Assembly: GCA_025677825.1 (NCBI GenBank)
Contig: JAIXMO010000025.1
Span: forward strand, 62,001-126,000
Direction of reading: 5' to 3'
Length of the DNA stretch: 64,000 nucleotides
From: Helicostylum pulchrum
Taxonomy: Eukaryota; Mucoromycota; Mucoromycetes; Mucorales; Mucoraceae
Shown piece after piece: positions 25,858 through 38,118 of the stretch. Position 1 is the first letter of the stretch, and each line of letters starts with the position of its first letter. A program made the position numbers and the translations under genes. Below the pieces are notes generated by a model, which saw only the letters and a list, made by a program, of their open reading frames with translations, made no database searches and was not told the DNA's origin.

Positions 25858-26844
25858 TTGGTTGGATAACATGTACAATACAATTTCCTTCTCTTTCTCT
25901 CTATATTTTAGATGTAAATACTATAATAAAATCTTTTTTTTTTTTTCGCCCAATAACTTTCTTTTTTTATTCCAGGGGGAATAATACAATAGTTAAGCAC
26001 AACTTTATTAAAAAAAAAAGAGGTCTCCGTTATTTAAAATCTTTATTTTACTAAAATGGGTAATACAGGCGTGCTCAAAATATTTAGTTGCTGAAATCTC
26101 GGTAACGGCGAAGAATTCGCCGACATTAAAAAAACAAAAAAACTTTGCGCTTACCAATAATCCACATTTTTTTCTAAAAGAATCAAAGGAAGCAAAAGAA
26201 AGAAGGAGGGGGTTTGTTTGTTTTAAGTGCATGTGGTGCTATTGTATATGCTTGTCGGTAAGTATGCATCAGGGCTAATTACGGATCTTCGTAAAAAAAA
26301 AAAGTTATGCAAGGTAAATTTGTCTCGCTGATCTTTTTACATTCCTCAGTGAGTACAAAACGTTGCAACCTGTTTAATTACAGACAAAGAAAAATGCATG
26401 GACTCCCTTTTATTTTGGGATATTTATATCTGTATGAATAGCACTGTTGAATATAGAGCAATTGCCGATTAAAAAAAAAAGTATTAATATTTCGTATCCA
26501 TACCCAACGCATCTCGACTCGGTAATTTACGGTACATTTTGACAGGTGTCCATATGCCCTGATCGAGATTTATTATTTTTATTAGTTCAATCTTAACTAT
26601 GCGATCTCGACACTTTTATACTATTCGATTCTTAACATTAAAACCCCCCTTCTTTTCCCTCTAACTTACATTATATTACTTAGTATAAATTTAACTGTAG
26701 GTATGAGAAGAAAAAAAAGTTTACAACAACCAAGATGCTATCCTAAGTATGGTATTGTATGACCGACATATCAAGTTAACGAGATTAAGAAATTGCCTGT
26801 ATGGCTAAAATATATTACCGATATTAAAAAAAAAGTCATTACAA
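25858..26844. other. Gene-free region
   Basis: A/T-rich with many short homopolymers and no supportable gene. A 15-bp word, gtaagtatgcatcag, at 26258-26272 also occurs at 7541-7555 in the other large gene-free stretch. Confidence 0.45.
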
Positions 26845-27217
26845 CTTGATAGTTATTCCGATAGCGGCAACGATTACAAGAACGGCGGGTTTCCTTCCTC
26901 TCCTCCATATTGGAAAGGACGATTCTCTAACGGGCCTACTTGGGCTGAGTGCGTAGAAAAAATATATTTCAATCCCTTTTATTAATAACGGATACGGTGG
27001 CGCAACTACGAATTATAAAGATGTTTACTCTAAGTCCAATGACTATAATGCTTTGGTAGAATATGGACTCAAGAAGAACCGACATGGTGCCGACCTGAAG
27101 TTTATAGACTCTCATGCCTGTTTTGTGAAACGGTTGTCTCATCCTGAAGCTAAGGTCCATAAAGCATGGGGTGATATGGCTATCATGCCACTTGAACATG
27201 AATACAACATTAATTAA
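26845..27217 (+). pseudogene. GDSL-type esterase/lipase relic
   Basis: The plus strand reads DSYSDSGNDYKNG then YWKGRFSNGPTWAE, the block-I region of fungal GDSL esterases, except that the Gly before the nucleophile motif is replaced. After a run-out at about 26980 the next frame continues with NNGYGGATTNYKDV, another GDSL block. It ends with a segment resembling the C-terminal part of the family (LKFIDSHACFVKRLSHPEA) and a stop at 27217. Compared with the roughly 300-aa family, most of the middle is missing and a frameshift separates the first two blocks. There is no usable start. It is best read as an internally deleted dead copy. Confidence 0.7.
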
Positions 27218-28686
27218 TCACACTGAGTCGTAATGTCTTAACATTAAAACACAACGTATAAATAAATCAGTTACTATTACCATTGGAGATGTCTTAAAAA
27301 GTAAAAAAAAAAATTCCTACATAGGTTTTAATGTTTTTGGTCGATCGAACCAAACAATGTCCTTAAATACAAAGATCGTACCTGAGACTTGATCATAAAT
27401 AAAATCAAATAACTTGACGTTCAAGGTTAAAAGCATTCGGTTAAAGTGGATTCAACTTCAGAGATTTACTTTTCTTCATTCCATCATCGTCTTCCGATTT
27501 AGAAACCCCGTTTATTGTTTAAAATGGTCCCTCTTCTTTCTACCTATAATATAACACAATGAGATAGATTAACCGTACCTAGATTATACTCGAACTGATA
27601 GAATGAAACAGGTTTAATGTATCCGTATTATATGATGTACTTTATAAAAGTATCTACCTAGTTAAACAAAAAGTACCTTGTCTTTTTTTTAATTGCCATT
27701 TTCTTTAGATTCTACCAAAAACGATCGAGAAATTTAAAATTAAAATAAACAGGTATACTCTCAAAAAGTGGCTAAACTAAATTCGCCATTTTACACAAGA
27801 GAGTTTAGCTTTTTATTCTCAGAAGGTGGTACGGCCGTTCAAAGACCTGTTTCCTATTTTACAAAAAGTACTTCAATCTATCAAGTTACATCAGTGTTGC
27901 AGTGCAACAGATTGACATAATTTACATATATTATTTTATTAACTAAAAAAAAAATAGAGCCATTTCAAATCATTTTTGTAATATATTTATGTAAGTACAA
28001 GAGCAAGGTTCAGTTTACACAAAGTAACATCTTTGTGTTCTCCCACCCCCCCCTTTTTTTTTAATATTAGAAGCTTTCAGCCCGAAGCTGTAGAAATTTT
28101 TGATCTTTTGAAATCTATCTTTAACTATAATACTCGTTTAACCGAACTCCCTTTCTTCCGAGCCAAAAAAAAATAAAATATTTTGCACAAAAGGGAGAAA
28201 AGATTAAATATCAATCATTGTTCCTGAGACGCATGGTAATGTAATTAATCATGTCTTTTTTTTCGATTTAGTCGCCACTTTTACTGATCTTGATAAAAAA
28301 ACGAGTTGATAGAAAGGGGTCCGAGATGTTTTTGTAATAAATATTTCTATTCAACTAACCTTTTACGAATAACATAAACATGTCATAATGATAGTACAAA
28401 TAGTGTTTGAAAACAATAAACTTAATCTAGGTAAGCTATTCAAAGCTTCTTTTTTTTATGAAACCGCCAAATCCTATTTTGGAACACTCACGAGGGTTCA
28501 GACTTGTATTTTTCATTGGATATCGGTGTTTGGTGGTCAATTACGATAGGTCATCATTACAAAATCCATAAAAATTTCTGGTTCCTTCGACTTTCTCCTT
28601 TCTCTTTCCTTTGATTAAAAAAATTACATTTTTTTTTTGCCTTTCATGAACAGAAAAAGATATCTGTAACTAATTAAAAAAAGAAT
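27218..28686. other. Gene-free region upstream of the SPX-RING gene
   Basis: No open frame of interest. There are short palindromes, such as tgttgcagtgcaaca at 27894-27908, and A/T homopolymers. The last few hundred bases presumably contain the SPX-RING promoter. Confidence 0.45.
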
Positions 28687-30278
28687 ATGAAGTTTGGAAA
28701 GCAGATGGAGACAGCAGCTTATGATCTGCCCGAGAATTGGAGACCACACCTTATTCACTATAAAACCCTTAAAAAGTCTATTCGACTTGTAGTAGATGAA
28801 TTAGAATCTAGAGGGTTATCGACTGAATGGATCAATACCTTGGATACTGAACAAGCAATGCGATTAGATTATATATTTGATGGTAAGCTAATATGTTCTG
28901 CAATTTGCAAAAAAGAAAAAATATATATATGCCTGACAATTTATTATTATAGGTGATGTAAAAGATCCTCACCCATGCATTAGAATTACTATCGACGACC
29001 CAACATCAATTGCTTCTTCTGAAAAGCCCACTTTGTTAAAATTAATACCTGTTACGCAACAACTTAATACCGAGCCCTTATCAATTAAAATCGAGCTTGT
29101 ACGAGACTCAGAATTCTTTCACTTGCTTTTACATGAATTATCTCATGCAGCTGCGCTCCATGATGTAGAAAAAAGCAGATTTTTAGAAATTGTACAAGTG
29201 CTAGAAGAACAATTAACAATAGCCGTAAGTTTAAAAACAATCATGAATATTTATTTTTGCATATGCTAATCTTTCTAAATCAAAAATCTGCATACTTAGG
29301 CCGCGCCGCAAAAGAAAGATTTATATGCTTGGAGAGAAATTTTTAACGTATATATGGAAGCTGCTATTTTTAAACACGAAGCGGAAGGGCAATATAGTCG
29401 GCAATCTTATCAAAGAAGTCAAAGTCAATTACAATGGTTTACAGAAGAATTGGCTCGTATGAACTTGGTATGGTATAATACTCATTGTGCAGCAAAAATA
29501 AAGAAGAAACTAAAATTTATCAATTTTTTATTATTTAGACAAAAAAGCTTACATCGAAACATTCAAAAAAAGCTTTAGCTCAGTTCCTCTCTATTAATGC
29601 TCAGCTTGTACATTTTAAACATTTTCAATCGCTAAATCAAACTGCAATGATTAAAATTCTTAAAAAACATGACAAGCGTACTAGTCTTTGGTAAAGTAAT
29701 TTTAAGGATATTTACATTATCAAATGCTAATTTATTTATATAGTGCCACATCCGAGTTTCCTACATTCGCAAAGAAAAATGCAATCTTTGTTGAAGGAAT
29801 TTTGCTTTCGCTTTATAATGCAGTACAAACAAAATTAGTTACTATTGTCCCTCAACCAGATGATTACGACTGTCCTGTATGCTTCTGTAAGTAGTAGAAA
29901 TTAAAACAATAATATCTATATAATGCTGACAGTAAAATTTTAGCAATTGCGTGGAGACCTATTCGCCTAGAGTGTGGACATGTGTTCTGTGTCCGATGCT
30001 TGATCAAAGCGCATAAAAAAAGAATGTATGACTGTCCTATTTGTAGAAAGAAACATGCAGTTGGTAACGCCGATGCTCATAATCTGGATCAAACGTTACA
30101 AAGCTTTATGTTATTGTATTTCCCAAAAGAAATCAAAGAAAAGCGTAAGGAGAACGAGCAAGAGCAAGCAACGATAGATAAGCAAAACATGAGACGTGCT
30201 TTGCCTCCTCGTAGGTTACCTGCTGCCTCTAGCGCTCCTGTTTCTTCACGCCGAGATACCAGCTGTAACATTATGTAG
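28687..30278 (+). CDS. SPX-domain RING E3 ubiquitin ligase
   Basis: Six exons: 28687-28882, 28953-29224, 29300-29467, 29539-29690, 29744-29886 and 29944-30278, in phase, 421 aa. Seen: an SPX domain opening MKFGKQMETAAYDLPENW with the basic YKTLKKSIR helix. The second SPX half has FFHLLLHELSHA and then LTSKHSKKALAQF and ILKKHDKRTS, the lysines that bind inositol pyrophosphates in this family. A C-terminal C3HC4 RING runs from C306-x2-C309 through CGHVFCVRCL to CPICRKK. Known of the family: fungal SPX-RING proteins such as fission yeast Pqr1 restrict phosphate uptake by ubiquitinating transporters. Here the same role is an inference. The tail is basic (PPRRLP) and lacks a membrane segment. Confidence 0.9.
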
Positions 30279-30645
30279 AAAACTAGGTTGTGTATATGTA
30301 TACAATAGCTTATAATAATAAATAAACAAAAAAAGGAAATGTACTAGTAGCTAGTTTTTTTTTAAGCCCAAACACGTATTAGTTTGAAAGTGTCAAAATT
30401 TTCATTATAAAAAAAAAACTTCTCACTAGTGTTTAAATCGATAGCACAGTTTAAAATTATAATGAACCTGTATACTCTTAGTGCAGGGTTTAAGTGATCA
30501 ATGCTGGATTCCCGGCCGAGATACTTCGTAGTTTCAAATACTAAGCCACATGATGGACCGGAAAGCATAGTCTCGGAGTGTGAGATTTGCAAAAGGACAA
30601 AAATGAAATCAGAGAGCAGAAGCCATTAAGTTCCTTCTCTACAAA
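30279..30645. other. RPS8 promoter region
   Basis: 367 bp between the SPX-RING stop and the RPS8 start. No gene seen. Likely promoter and leader of a highly expressed ribosomal protein gene. Confidence 0.5.
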
Positions 30646-31563
30646 ATGGGTAATTTGACAATATAACATCCAACAAAAAAACATCCATCCATGTAATCTA
30701 ATACAATCCATCAAACTATAGGTATCAGTCGTGATTCTCGTCATAAGCGTAGCGCCACCGGTGCTAGACGTGACCAATACAGAAAGAAGAGAAAGTAAGA
30801 AAAATCACCATACACATTTTTTTGTAGTTAGCAAAAAAAAAAAAAGATTCAGTTGATTCTAATTGTACGTTTTTTTTTTAAAAAAAAGGTTCGAGTTAGG
30901 TCGTCAATCTGCCAACACCAAGTTAGGTGCCAAGCGTATTCATCTTGTCCGTGTTCGCGGTGGTAACTTCAAGCGTCGTGCTCTTCGTCTTGAATCTGGT
31001 AACTTCTCTTGGGGTTCCGAAGGTATCTCTCGCAAGACTCGTGCTTTGACTGTTGTCTACAACTCTTCTAACAACGAGTTGGTCCGTACCAACACTCTCG
31101 TTAAGGGTGCTGTTATCCAAATCGATGCTACTCCTTTCCGTCAATGGTATGAGTCTCACTACGCCATCGCTCTTGGTAAGCCCAAGGCTGGTGAAGCTGC
31201 TGTAAGTACAACACAAGTGTGTAATAATAAGGGAGATTATTTTGTAACTGACTTTTTTTTATTGTTATTATTAGCCTGTCGCTGCTGAAAAGAAGTCCAA
31301 CAGTGTCGAGAAGAAGATTGCTGCTCGTGCTGCTACCTCCGCTATCGATCCTCTCTTGAACGATCAATTCAATGCCGGTCGTCTTTACGCTGTCATTGCT
31401 TCTCGTCCTGGTCAATCTGGTCGTTGTGATGGTTATATTCTTGAGGGTAAGGAACTCGAGTTCTACCTCCGTAAGATCAAGGTAAGGATTAATTTAAAAT
31501 AACAATTTAACATTTTGATACTAATCTCTTTTTTTTAAATTTAATCAGTCCAAGAAGCATTAA
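30646..31563 (+). CDS. RPS8: 40S ribosomal protein S8 (eS8)
   Basis: Five exons: 30646-30649 (just ATGG), 30722-30794, 30889-31201, 31275-31481 and 31549-31563, in phase, 203 aa. Seen: [18 protein letters not shown] and the [20 protein letters not shown] block, then [20 protein letters not shown]. The C-terminal [20 protein letters not shown] and tail KSKKH complete the family. Length matches eS8 throughout eukaryotes. The first intron begins one base after the start codon, a pattern shared with RPL11 next door. Codons are C-ending and markedly more biased than in the flanking genes, as expected for a highly expressed gene. AATAAA occurs about 25 nt after the stop. Confidence 0.97.
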
Positions 31564-31943
31564 GCTTTTTTGCTTCCATTTTTACGAATAAAAACTTATT
31601 TTTTTTTAAAGTTTTTAAAAATAATTATCTCCTGTTACTGCATAATGTGTCAATTTTAGATACTTTTTTTTTTTAATTTTGTGTTGTTTTATATTTATGT
31701 ATCTTGCATATGTATTTGGGTTTACTTTTTGAAAACATGGCAGAACTTTTTTTTTGCACATCGCGGATCGCTCAAAGCGGCTCTAACTGCTTATAAGCGG
31801 AGTTTGAAATATATCCGGTCCGCACATTTAACAGAAGTGTCATTTTTTGCCTTGTGTTTTTTGATCCCGGCCAGTCAAATTTATCATGGCGTTCAAGATG
31901 ATAGGTCTGATTCTCCCTCTTTTAGCTTACATATAGTCCAACA
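31564..31943. other. RPL11 promoter and leader
   Basis: 380 bp between RPS8 and the proposed RPL11 start. It begins with T-rich RPS8 3' sequence. A GC-richer patch at about 31758-31900, likely transcribed leader, precedes the ATG. Confidence 0.4.
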
Positions 31944-32794
31944 ATGGTATGATAGTTTTATTAAAATGGAATAGATGTCATGTAGTTTGCAAGATGAAGT
32001 TGTATTAGATGAGTAGATGGATTGTTTCAGTAGATTGATTCAAAAAGACCAAAAAAAAAAAAGTGTTTTTAAAGGAAATCTATACAACTTCATTTTGCAT
32101 TGGGAAAACATAAAGCTCCAAAAAAAAACAAAAATTCAGTGTATCTAATGTAGAATATTTTATGATAATAGAGCGCCGAAGAACAGAAGGTTACCAAGAA
32201 CCCCATGCGCAACCTCCAAATTGAGAAGTTAGTTCTCAACATTTGTGTTGGTGAGTCTGGTGATAGACTTACTCGTGCCGCCAAGGTCCTCGAACAATTG
32301 ACTGGTCAAACTCCCGTCTACACCAAGGCCCGTTATACTGTCCGTACTTTCTCCATTCGTCGTAACGAAAAGATTGCCGTTCACGTTACTGTCCGTGGCC
32401 CCAAGGCCGAGGAAATTCTTGAACGTGGTTTGAAGGTCAAGGAATACGAACTTAAGGCTCGTAACTTCTCTTCCACCGGTAACTTCGGTTTCGGTATTGA
32501 CGAACATATTGATTTGGGTATCAAGTATGATCCTTCCATTGGAATTTACGGTATGGATTACTTTGTTGTCATGGGTCGTCCCGGTAACCGTGTCGCCCGT
32601 AGAAAGCATTGTAAGTCCAAGGTTGGTGTTAACCACCGTATCAAGAAGGTAAAGTGTTTATATATATTTTGGATAGTAGTGTGTGTGTTGTGTGCATAAT
32701 TTGAATTATTAACGTTTTAATATAATAATAATAGGAGGAATCCCAAGAATGGTTCAAGGCCCGTTTCGATGGTACCATCTCCTACAAGGCTTAA
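31944..32794 (+). CDS. RPL11: 60S ribosomal protein L11 (uL5)
   Basis: Three exons. The body is 32172-32648 plus 32735-32794 and begins [19 protein letters not shown]. The start codon must lie in an upstream exon, because no ATG precedes SAEEQ after the acceptor at 32170-32171. The best candidate is an exon consisting only of ATG at 31944-31946, directly followed by a GTATGA donor. Total 179 aa, the usual size. Seen: [40 protein letters not shown], and the C-terminal [14 protein letters not shown]. Codon bias is strong and C-ending, as in RPS8. AATAAA follows the stop within 25 nt. Exon 1 is the only doubtful part. Confidence 0.93.
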
Positions 32795-33017
32795 ACCTTT
32801 TCTGTTTCCAATAAATAAAAAATGTGAACTTTTTTAAAGATCGATATCTTTTTTAGATTATGCAATTGCAAAATTAATAAATTGCTTTGTTTATTTCAGT
32901 GTTTGGTTTAATATGTAGAGAGAGAGAGGGTTGGTTGTGTTTATGCAGAGGGTTAATATGTGTTTTTAAATATATATATATATAACGGTATGGTTGAGCG
33001 AGCGAGCGAGAGAGTAA

Positions 33018-33287
33018 CTAAGTTGGTGCTGTAGCTGTTTTCCATGATGTACGATCTAAAGGGCATCGTTCGTCGTTTGTCGAACTTTGAAACCAAGTCA
33101 TCAAGCAATGCAAATGAAATACATGACTACATTCTCCCCAGATCAACGGACAGTCATCACCAGGCATCTTACAATTAGAACAACAAGCGTCATAGCTGTA
33201 ATGGCAGACACCACAAACGTCGTCGTCTCGCTGTACATCCCAGGACCATTTTGCTCCAATATTCCAAGATATAATATTAACCTTCAT
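33018..33287 (-). CDS. APC11: Anaphase-promoting complex RING-H2 subunit APC11
   Basis: Single exon, 89 aa, the whole length of APC11. Seen: MKVNIISWNIGAKWSWDV, then the RING-H2 ligands C25/C28, C35-C39 and C46 (PGDDCP), then C53, H55, H58 and C61 in the CSHVFHLHCLMTWF block, and finally C75. The last ligand position, normally the second Cys of CPxC, is Asp78 (RCPLDR), as in the cullin partner RBX1. Known of the family: the catalytic RING of the APC/C, recruiting the E2 for ubiquitination of cyclins and securin. The APC11-type first helix and PGDDCP loop favour APC11 over RBX1. Confidence 0.92.
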   Translation of the reverse strand: MKVNIISWNIGAKWSWDVQRDDDVCGVCHYSYDACCSNCKMPGDDCPLIWGECSHVFHLHCLMTWFQSSTNDERCPLDRTSWKTATAPT

Positions 33288-34176
33288 ACTCTGCTTAGAA
33301 ATAAAATAAAAGAAGAGGAAAAAGGAAAAAAAAAAGATACGCGTTTTCGGACTGTCATGCTTTAAGATTAATTTTGCCGGTGGTACAAGATCATTGCCAT
33401 AAAAAGATTACAAGATCAAACTACTGGTACGAGCAAGAGGTATACAGGTTACTAACTAATTTCCCTTTTTTACACTTTTTTTTTTTTGTAAGTGTAGTGC
33501 ATACTGTAATGTACCAATGTACAGTAGGATGCATTTCATTTTATAAGCTGCGTAAAAAAACAAGTTTTTTTTTTGTTTTTTTTGTTAGTTAGGGCTACTG
33601 GGAAAAAGCGTATTTACGAAACGTAAACATTGATCTGGGAGGAAATAGCTTGGCAGTTTTTGCCTTAACAAGTAATAAAGTAAACGTTTTGTACTTTTTT
33701 CTTCATGTGAGAAGAAATGCAAATTACCTGTATAAAACAATGACACTAGATTTCGTAATACTTTGAGAGAATACAAGTAATCTGCAGACTTTGATGAATG
33801 ATCAACTCTGATCACCTTTACATAAAATATATTGTGTACCAAGTTGGACCAGTAAATGAAAAGCACGATGACGGATATTTTCGGTATCTTATTTTAGCCA
33901 TTTTAGGATAACAATCAATGACACTTTTGCTAGTAAATTTCAGTTTCTGCTTGAAGATTGAACTATCATTATTATTGGAATTTAACCATTAAAAATTAGC
34001 TTAAAAAGTATGTTGCTCATGGCTGATAGACTTCTTTTTTTTTCTTTTTTTTTTCTGCAGTTTACAAGCCCCGCGTGATCCCTTCATTAAAATGCCTTTT
34101 TTTCCCTTTTATTTTTATTATTAAAACCTTTTCTTTCTTTGTATCCTTTTTTCTTTTTATTAATTTCAAACCAAAT
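33288..34176. other. Divergent spacer between APC11 and the DENN gene
   Basis: No secure gene. A minus-strand stretch at 33735-33897 has coding-like text in two frames (for example FHLLVQLGTQYIL) but no consistent model, so it is left unassigned. Confidence 0.4.
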
Positions 34177-37100
34177 ATGTCAAATAGTCCAGTATCTGTA
34201 GCATCACGCCTTGCCGATTATTTTTTTGTAGCGGGACTTCACGATAGCTACGTTATGCCTGCATACGAATCAGCAAAGAAATATCAAAGAACGGGAGATA
34301 GCGATATATCATATTATCAGCAGCAAGAGCAAGCAGTAGCCAGTAACGGTAACCTGTTTGAACACAAACTAGAATTTGAAGTGGTCGATAACAGTAAAAA
34401 TGGGCGTAGACGCGGACACAGTTTATCTGTGAGTCCTACCGAACCATCTGGTTCTTTACGATCTACTTTTCCCGAAGTAGCTACATCGGCTTCATTGCTC
34501 GGTGTATTAGACCATGTACAACACGTCATTGATAATTTCGATAAAGAAAGAGACACGGCAAGAGATAACGTCATTGCTGTTCATGAGTCTTTAGGAAACC
34601 ATACGGAGAAATACAAAAGAAGCGATAGTGATAAAACAATAACCCCTAATAACAGAATGAGCACTTACTCGACTGAAACAATAAATAGGCGTGTCTCTAT
34701 CCGAGATGTTGCTGCAAGGAAATGGCGAAGTCCATCTGAACCTAAACTCTGTAAGCAAAAAAAAAAAAGCTATTTTTTTGGTTCTAACTAAATAACACGC
34801 AACTTCCTTTATTATAGTTGAAAATACAAGAAAGAATTCAACAAAGGTTTCAACTGCAAGTGTGCCTACTATTCCTTTAGAACCTGAAGTTGTACCCAGT
34901 ATTTTTGATCTGCAATATACTCCAACAATTTTAATGCGTTACCCCAAAATTAATTATTCACCTCAAGAACCTTTTCCTGCTTATGCAGCCATGGTAAGAC
35001 AAAAAAAAGCAACAAAAAAAAGCATGTCCTTATTAAAAAAAAACACACACACTAGTTTTGTTTTCCTAGAGATATTTCATTATATTATGGCGAAAATCCC
35101 CCACCAGAGCAATCACATTCATTTGTAAAGTATCAGATCAGATTTTAACAAGGTAGTACTAAACGTTATTTTCTTTCTCAAAAAAAAAAAAAGGCAATGA
35201 CAGATGAAAATGGTGCGACAGTATATGGAACATGTGTAGTATTTTACGAAAAATTGACAGATAATTTAAAGGAGTCCGTAAACAAAGCCATACAGGAATG
35301 GGTGAAAACCAACATGTCATTTAGTTCGATAGAATACGCTCAGCATTTAAAAGGTAAAATCGAGTCGGAAATGATACAATTAGAACAAGCTAAACGAGAT
35401 CATGCACAATCAAATATTGGGTTGTCCAAAGCAGATAGTGCAAGACAAGCCAATGAATTAGAGGAACGTATCAAGACATGTCAAGAGAATATTGACTTGT
35501 ACAAAGAATTGCTAGAGCCAGTAAAGATGGGAGTATGTACAGCAGAAGAAGTTTGGGTACCAAAGAGTATTGGATTATTAGGTAGAATGCCGTGGATTAA
35601 TTTATATAGCGATTGGATCAGAATACTACTAGATAATATTGTAGGTGTAGGAGGTCACAAGAACGGAAAACCAACAATTGATATTGAAAGTACAGTGATC
35701 AACTTAATTGAAGAGGTACCTTTACCTCCTCCTGGAAGATTTGAAATTGGGTTAACAATTAATGGAAGACCTTTATTTTTTTCAAGACCTCCTATTAATG
35801 AAGTACCTATCTTAAAAAATGTAAGCTTTATATATAGGTTAATTATATATACATGTAAATGATTTTTTAACGTCTATTTTTAGTTTTCTTTATATCCTAT
35901 ATTTCGTGCGTTATCACCTCATCTGATACTTGCTGTCCTAGAAGTAAAGATTATATTATACTCCTTTAAAAAAAATTATAAACTAAGCCAATTTTATCAT
36001 CATAGACTTTATTAGCTGAAGGAAAGGTTGTATTCCTTTCCAAATATACAGGGATGCTTTCGCTTGCATGTGAGTCATTTCGTTACTTGTTATTTCCTTT
36101 CTATTGGCAGTTTGTGTTTATTCCTGTTCTGCCTGAAAGATTATTGACATGTCTACAAGCTCCTGTTCCGTACATTATTGGTTTTCCTGGTGATATGACT
36201 GATTTAGAAGACCATGCACCTGATGATGTAAGATAAAAAAAAACAAGAATGAAATTTCCTTAAATTTTTTTTTTTAACTTGTGTTATATATCATAGGCTT
36301 GTATAGTTAATTTAGATAGTAATACCATGCATCAAAGTCAAAGATCAATGCCGATACCTGATCGTCAAAGACGTAAACTTCAATCAGCTCTTGAACAGTA
36401 CGCACCGTTGCATACAAAATCCAAGATCCCTTACGGTGTACCACTTCCAATTCAATGCACGTTTCCCAAAGGAAAACTGATCCTGAATTGCAGTCGATCC
36501 AAGAGCACCGATGCCTTTATTAGTCCTGCTAGGCTACCACGTGACTCTGAAAGCTCAGATGCCACTTCAATCTGGTCACATCCTGCATCCCTTGTATCAC
36601 GGCCTTCGGGCTTTTGGTCCAGCAATGCAAGTACTAGAAGTTCAAACGAGTCTGCTACTTCAGATGCTCCCAATTTACCTCAGTATCCTGGGTCCGCGTT
36701 ATTATCAACCAGTGCAGGAAACTATACATCTTCAAATACATCTTTACATAGTCCTCCTATGAGTCCTATTAGAACTACTGCCAGTATTCAGTCAATTCAG
36801 TCTTCTCTATCTACATCGTCACTACCCAGGACTCCTAATCAACAACAACGTGTATCTATGCCCTCTCCTATTGTAAATGCAGCCAATCCAACCAACAGTA
36901 CAACCTTGGAGCACCAAAACTCTTATAGAAAAGCAAACTACAGGCGATCTGAACCCTCACCTAAACCTAAACGAGAAGATGTAAGTTTCTCTTGGTCCCT
37001 TTTTTTTTTGTATCGTATATTGAAATATATTTATTTTATTATTAAAATAGACACCTAAAACTAAACTCGCTACGTTTATGTCAAAACCTAGAGCAGCATT

Positions 37101-38118
37101 TCATCAAGAACAAATTGATAATAATAGTAACAGCATGACACCTTCTCCTCGTATTTCAATATCTTCGCCTCGTTTTCCAGCTAATAATTTTGACCATGGA
37201 TATCATAATGAAGTCCCTCGTCGAGTTAAACATATCGAGGGTCATATCATGGCAGAAATATTTACATCCGAACTTGGTCGTTTTCAAGGATATAGGTGTG
37301 TATGTGGTAAGCAAGTCTCAGAAGACGAGGATAACAAGCCTAGAATGTTTATGTGTTGCCAAGGTATATATATATAAAATTAAGCAGTTAAACTATAACT
37401 TTAATAATCCAACAAAACTATGTAGAATGTCACCTAGTAACACATGATACCTGTACAAATCAAATACTACACCCTTGTTTACCTGCTTGCTTTAATGAAC
37501 AAAAAGTATTGGATTCATTTATTAGAATGTTTGCCTCTCTCCTTTATAATTATCGAACGGGCTTTGTAGATCATTTGGATGATAAGTCTACTTCTATTTC
37601 AGCCGATGATTTCAATAGTAACACTGGGAATTGTTTATACTTTTCAAAAGATAGATTTTTGAAGCATTCTGATAAAGATACCAGAGTAAGTAAAAAAAAA
37701 TTCAAGTACAAAAATAAAATAAAAATAGTATAACCCCTAAAAAAGCTTTTTTTTTTATAATAGGAGTTTTTATCTAGCTTAAGTAACTCCCAAATGTTTA
37801 CACAGTTTATCACTGACAGGTTATTAAAACCAGATCAAGAACCAGAGATTTTGGTATTTGATGAATATATCAAGTTGAAATTAAATCGATCCAAACTAAA
37901 GTTTGTTAAAGAAGATACACCATTTTTAAATGTAAGGCCTGCATACTTTTTTGCACCGTACCACACAAAAAAAAATCTAACGAAGTTTTATATATACTTA
38001 GGATGATTCATTTAGAGTATCACAAATTATTTGGGCTACACCTCCACCCGATAACGTGATTATTGGACAAGGAGAATGTAGACGATTCCCCACAAATCTC
38101 CAATTTTATAACAAGTAG
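34177..38118 (+). CDS. DENN-domain protein (Rab GEF type) with an internal C1-like zinc motif
   Basis: Eleven exons: 34177-34750, 34818-34993, 35056-35124, 35194-35820, 35884-35943, 36006-36227, 36297-36980, 37051-37363, 37426-37685, 37764-37931 and 38002-38118. All are in phase; 1,089 aa. Order: Ser-rich N-terminus; uDENN (exons 2-4, MFCFPRDISLYYGENPPP); cDENN (exons 4-6, ALSPHLILAVLE, LLAEGKVVFLS, PVPYIIGFPGD); a long Ser/Pro-rich linker (exon 7). A Cys/His segment (exons 8-9, C-x-C, CC-x2-C-H-x-V-x2-HDTC) follows, then dDENN (exon 10, EFLSSLSNSQMFTQF, PEILVFDEYI). Known of the family: tripartite DENN modules exchange GDP for GTP on Rab GTPases. The Rab partner cannot be read. The frame is open upstream to an ATG at 34075, but that leader is Phe-rich. 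Confidence 0.9.

Noticed and set aside
27894..27908. Palindrome tgttgcagtgcaaca as a regulatory site
   Set aside because: Seven-bp arms occur by chance and no gene lies nearby.
32229..32636. Minus-strand frame opposite RPL11
   Set aside because: Mirror of a strongly biased ribosomal protein gene; such shadows are common.
34075..34176. Upstream in-frame extension of the DENN gene
   Set aside because: Phe/Ile-rich leader from T-rich DNA, likely 5' UTR.
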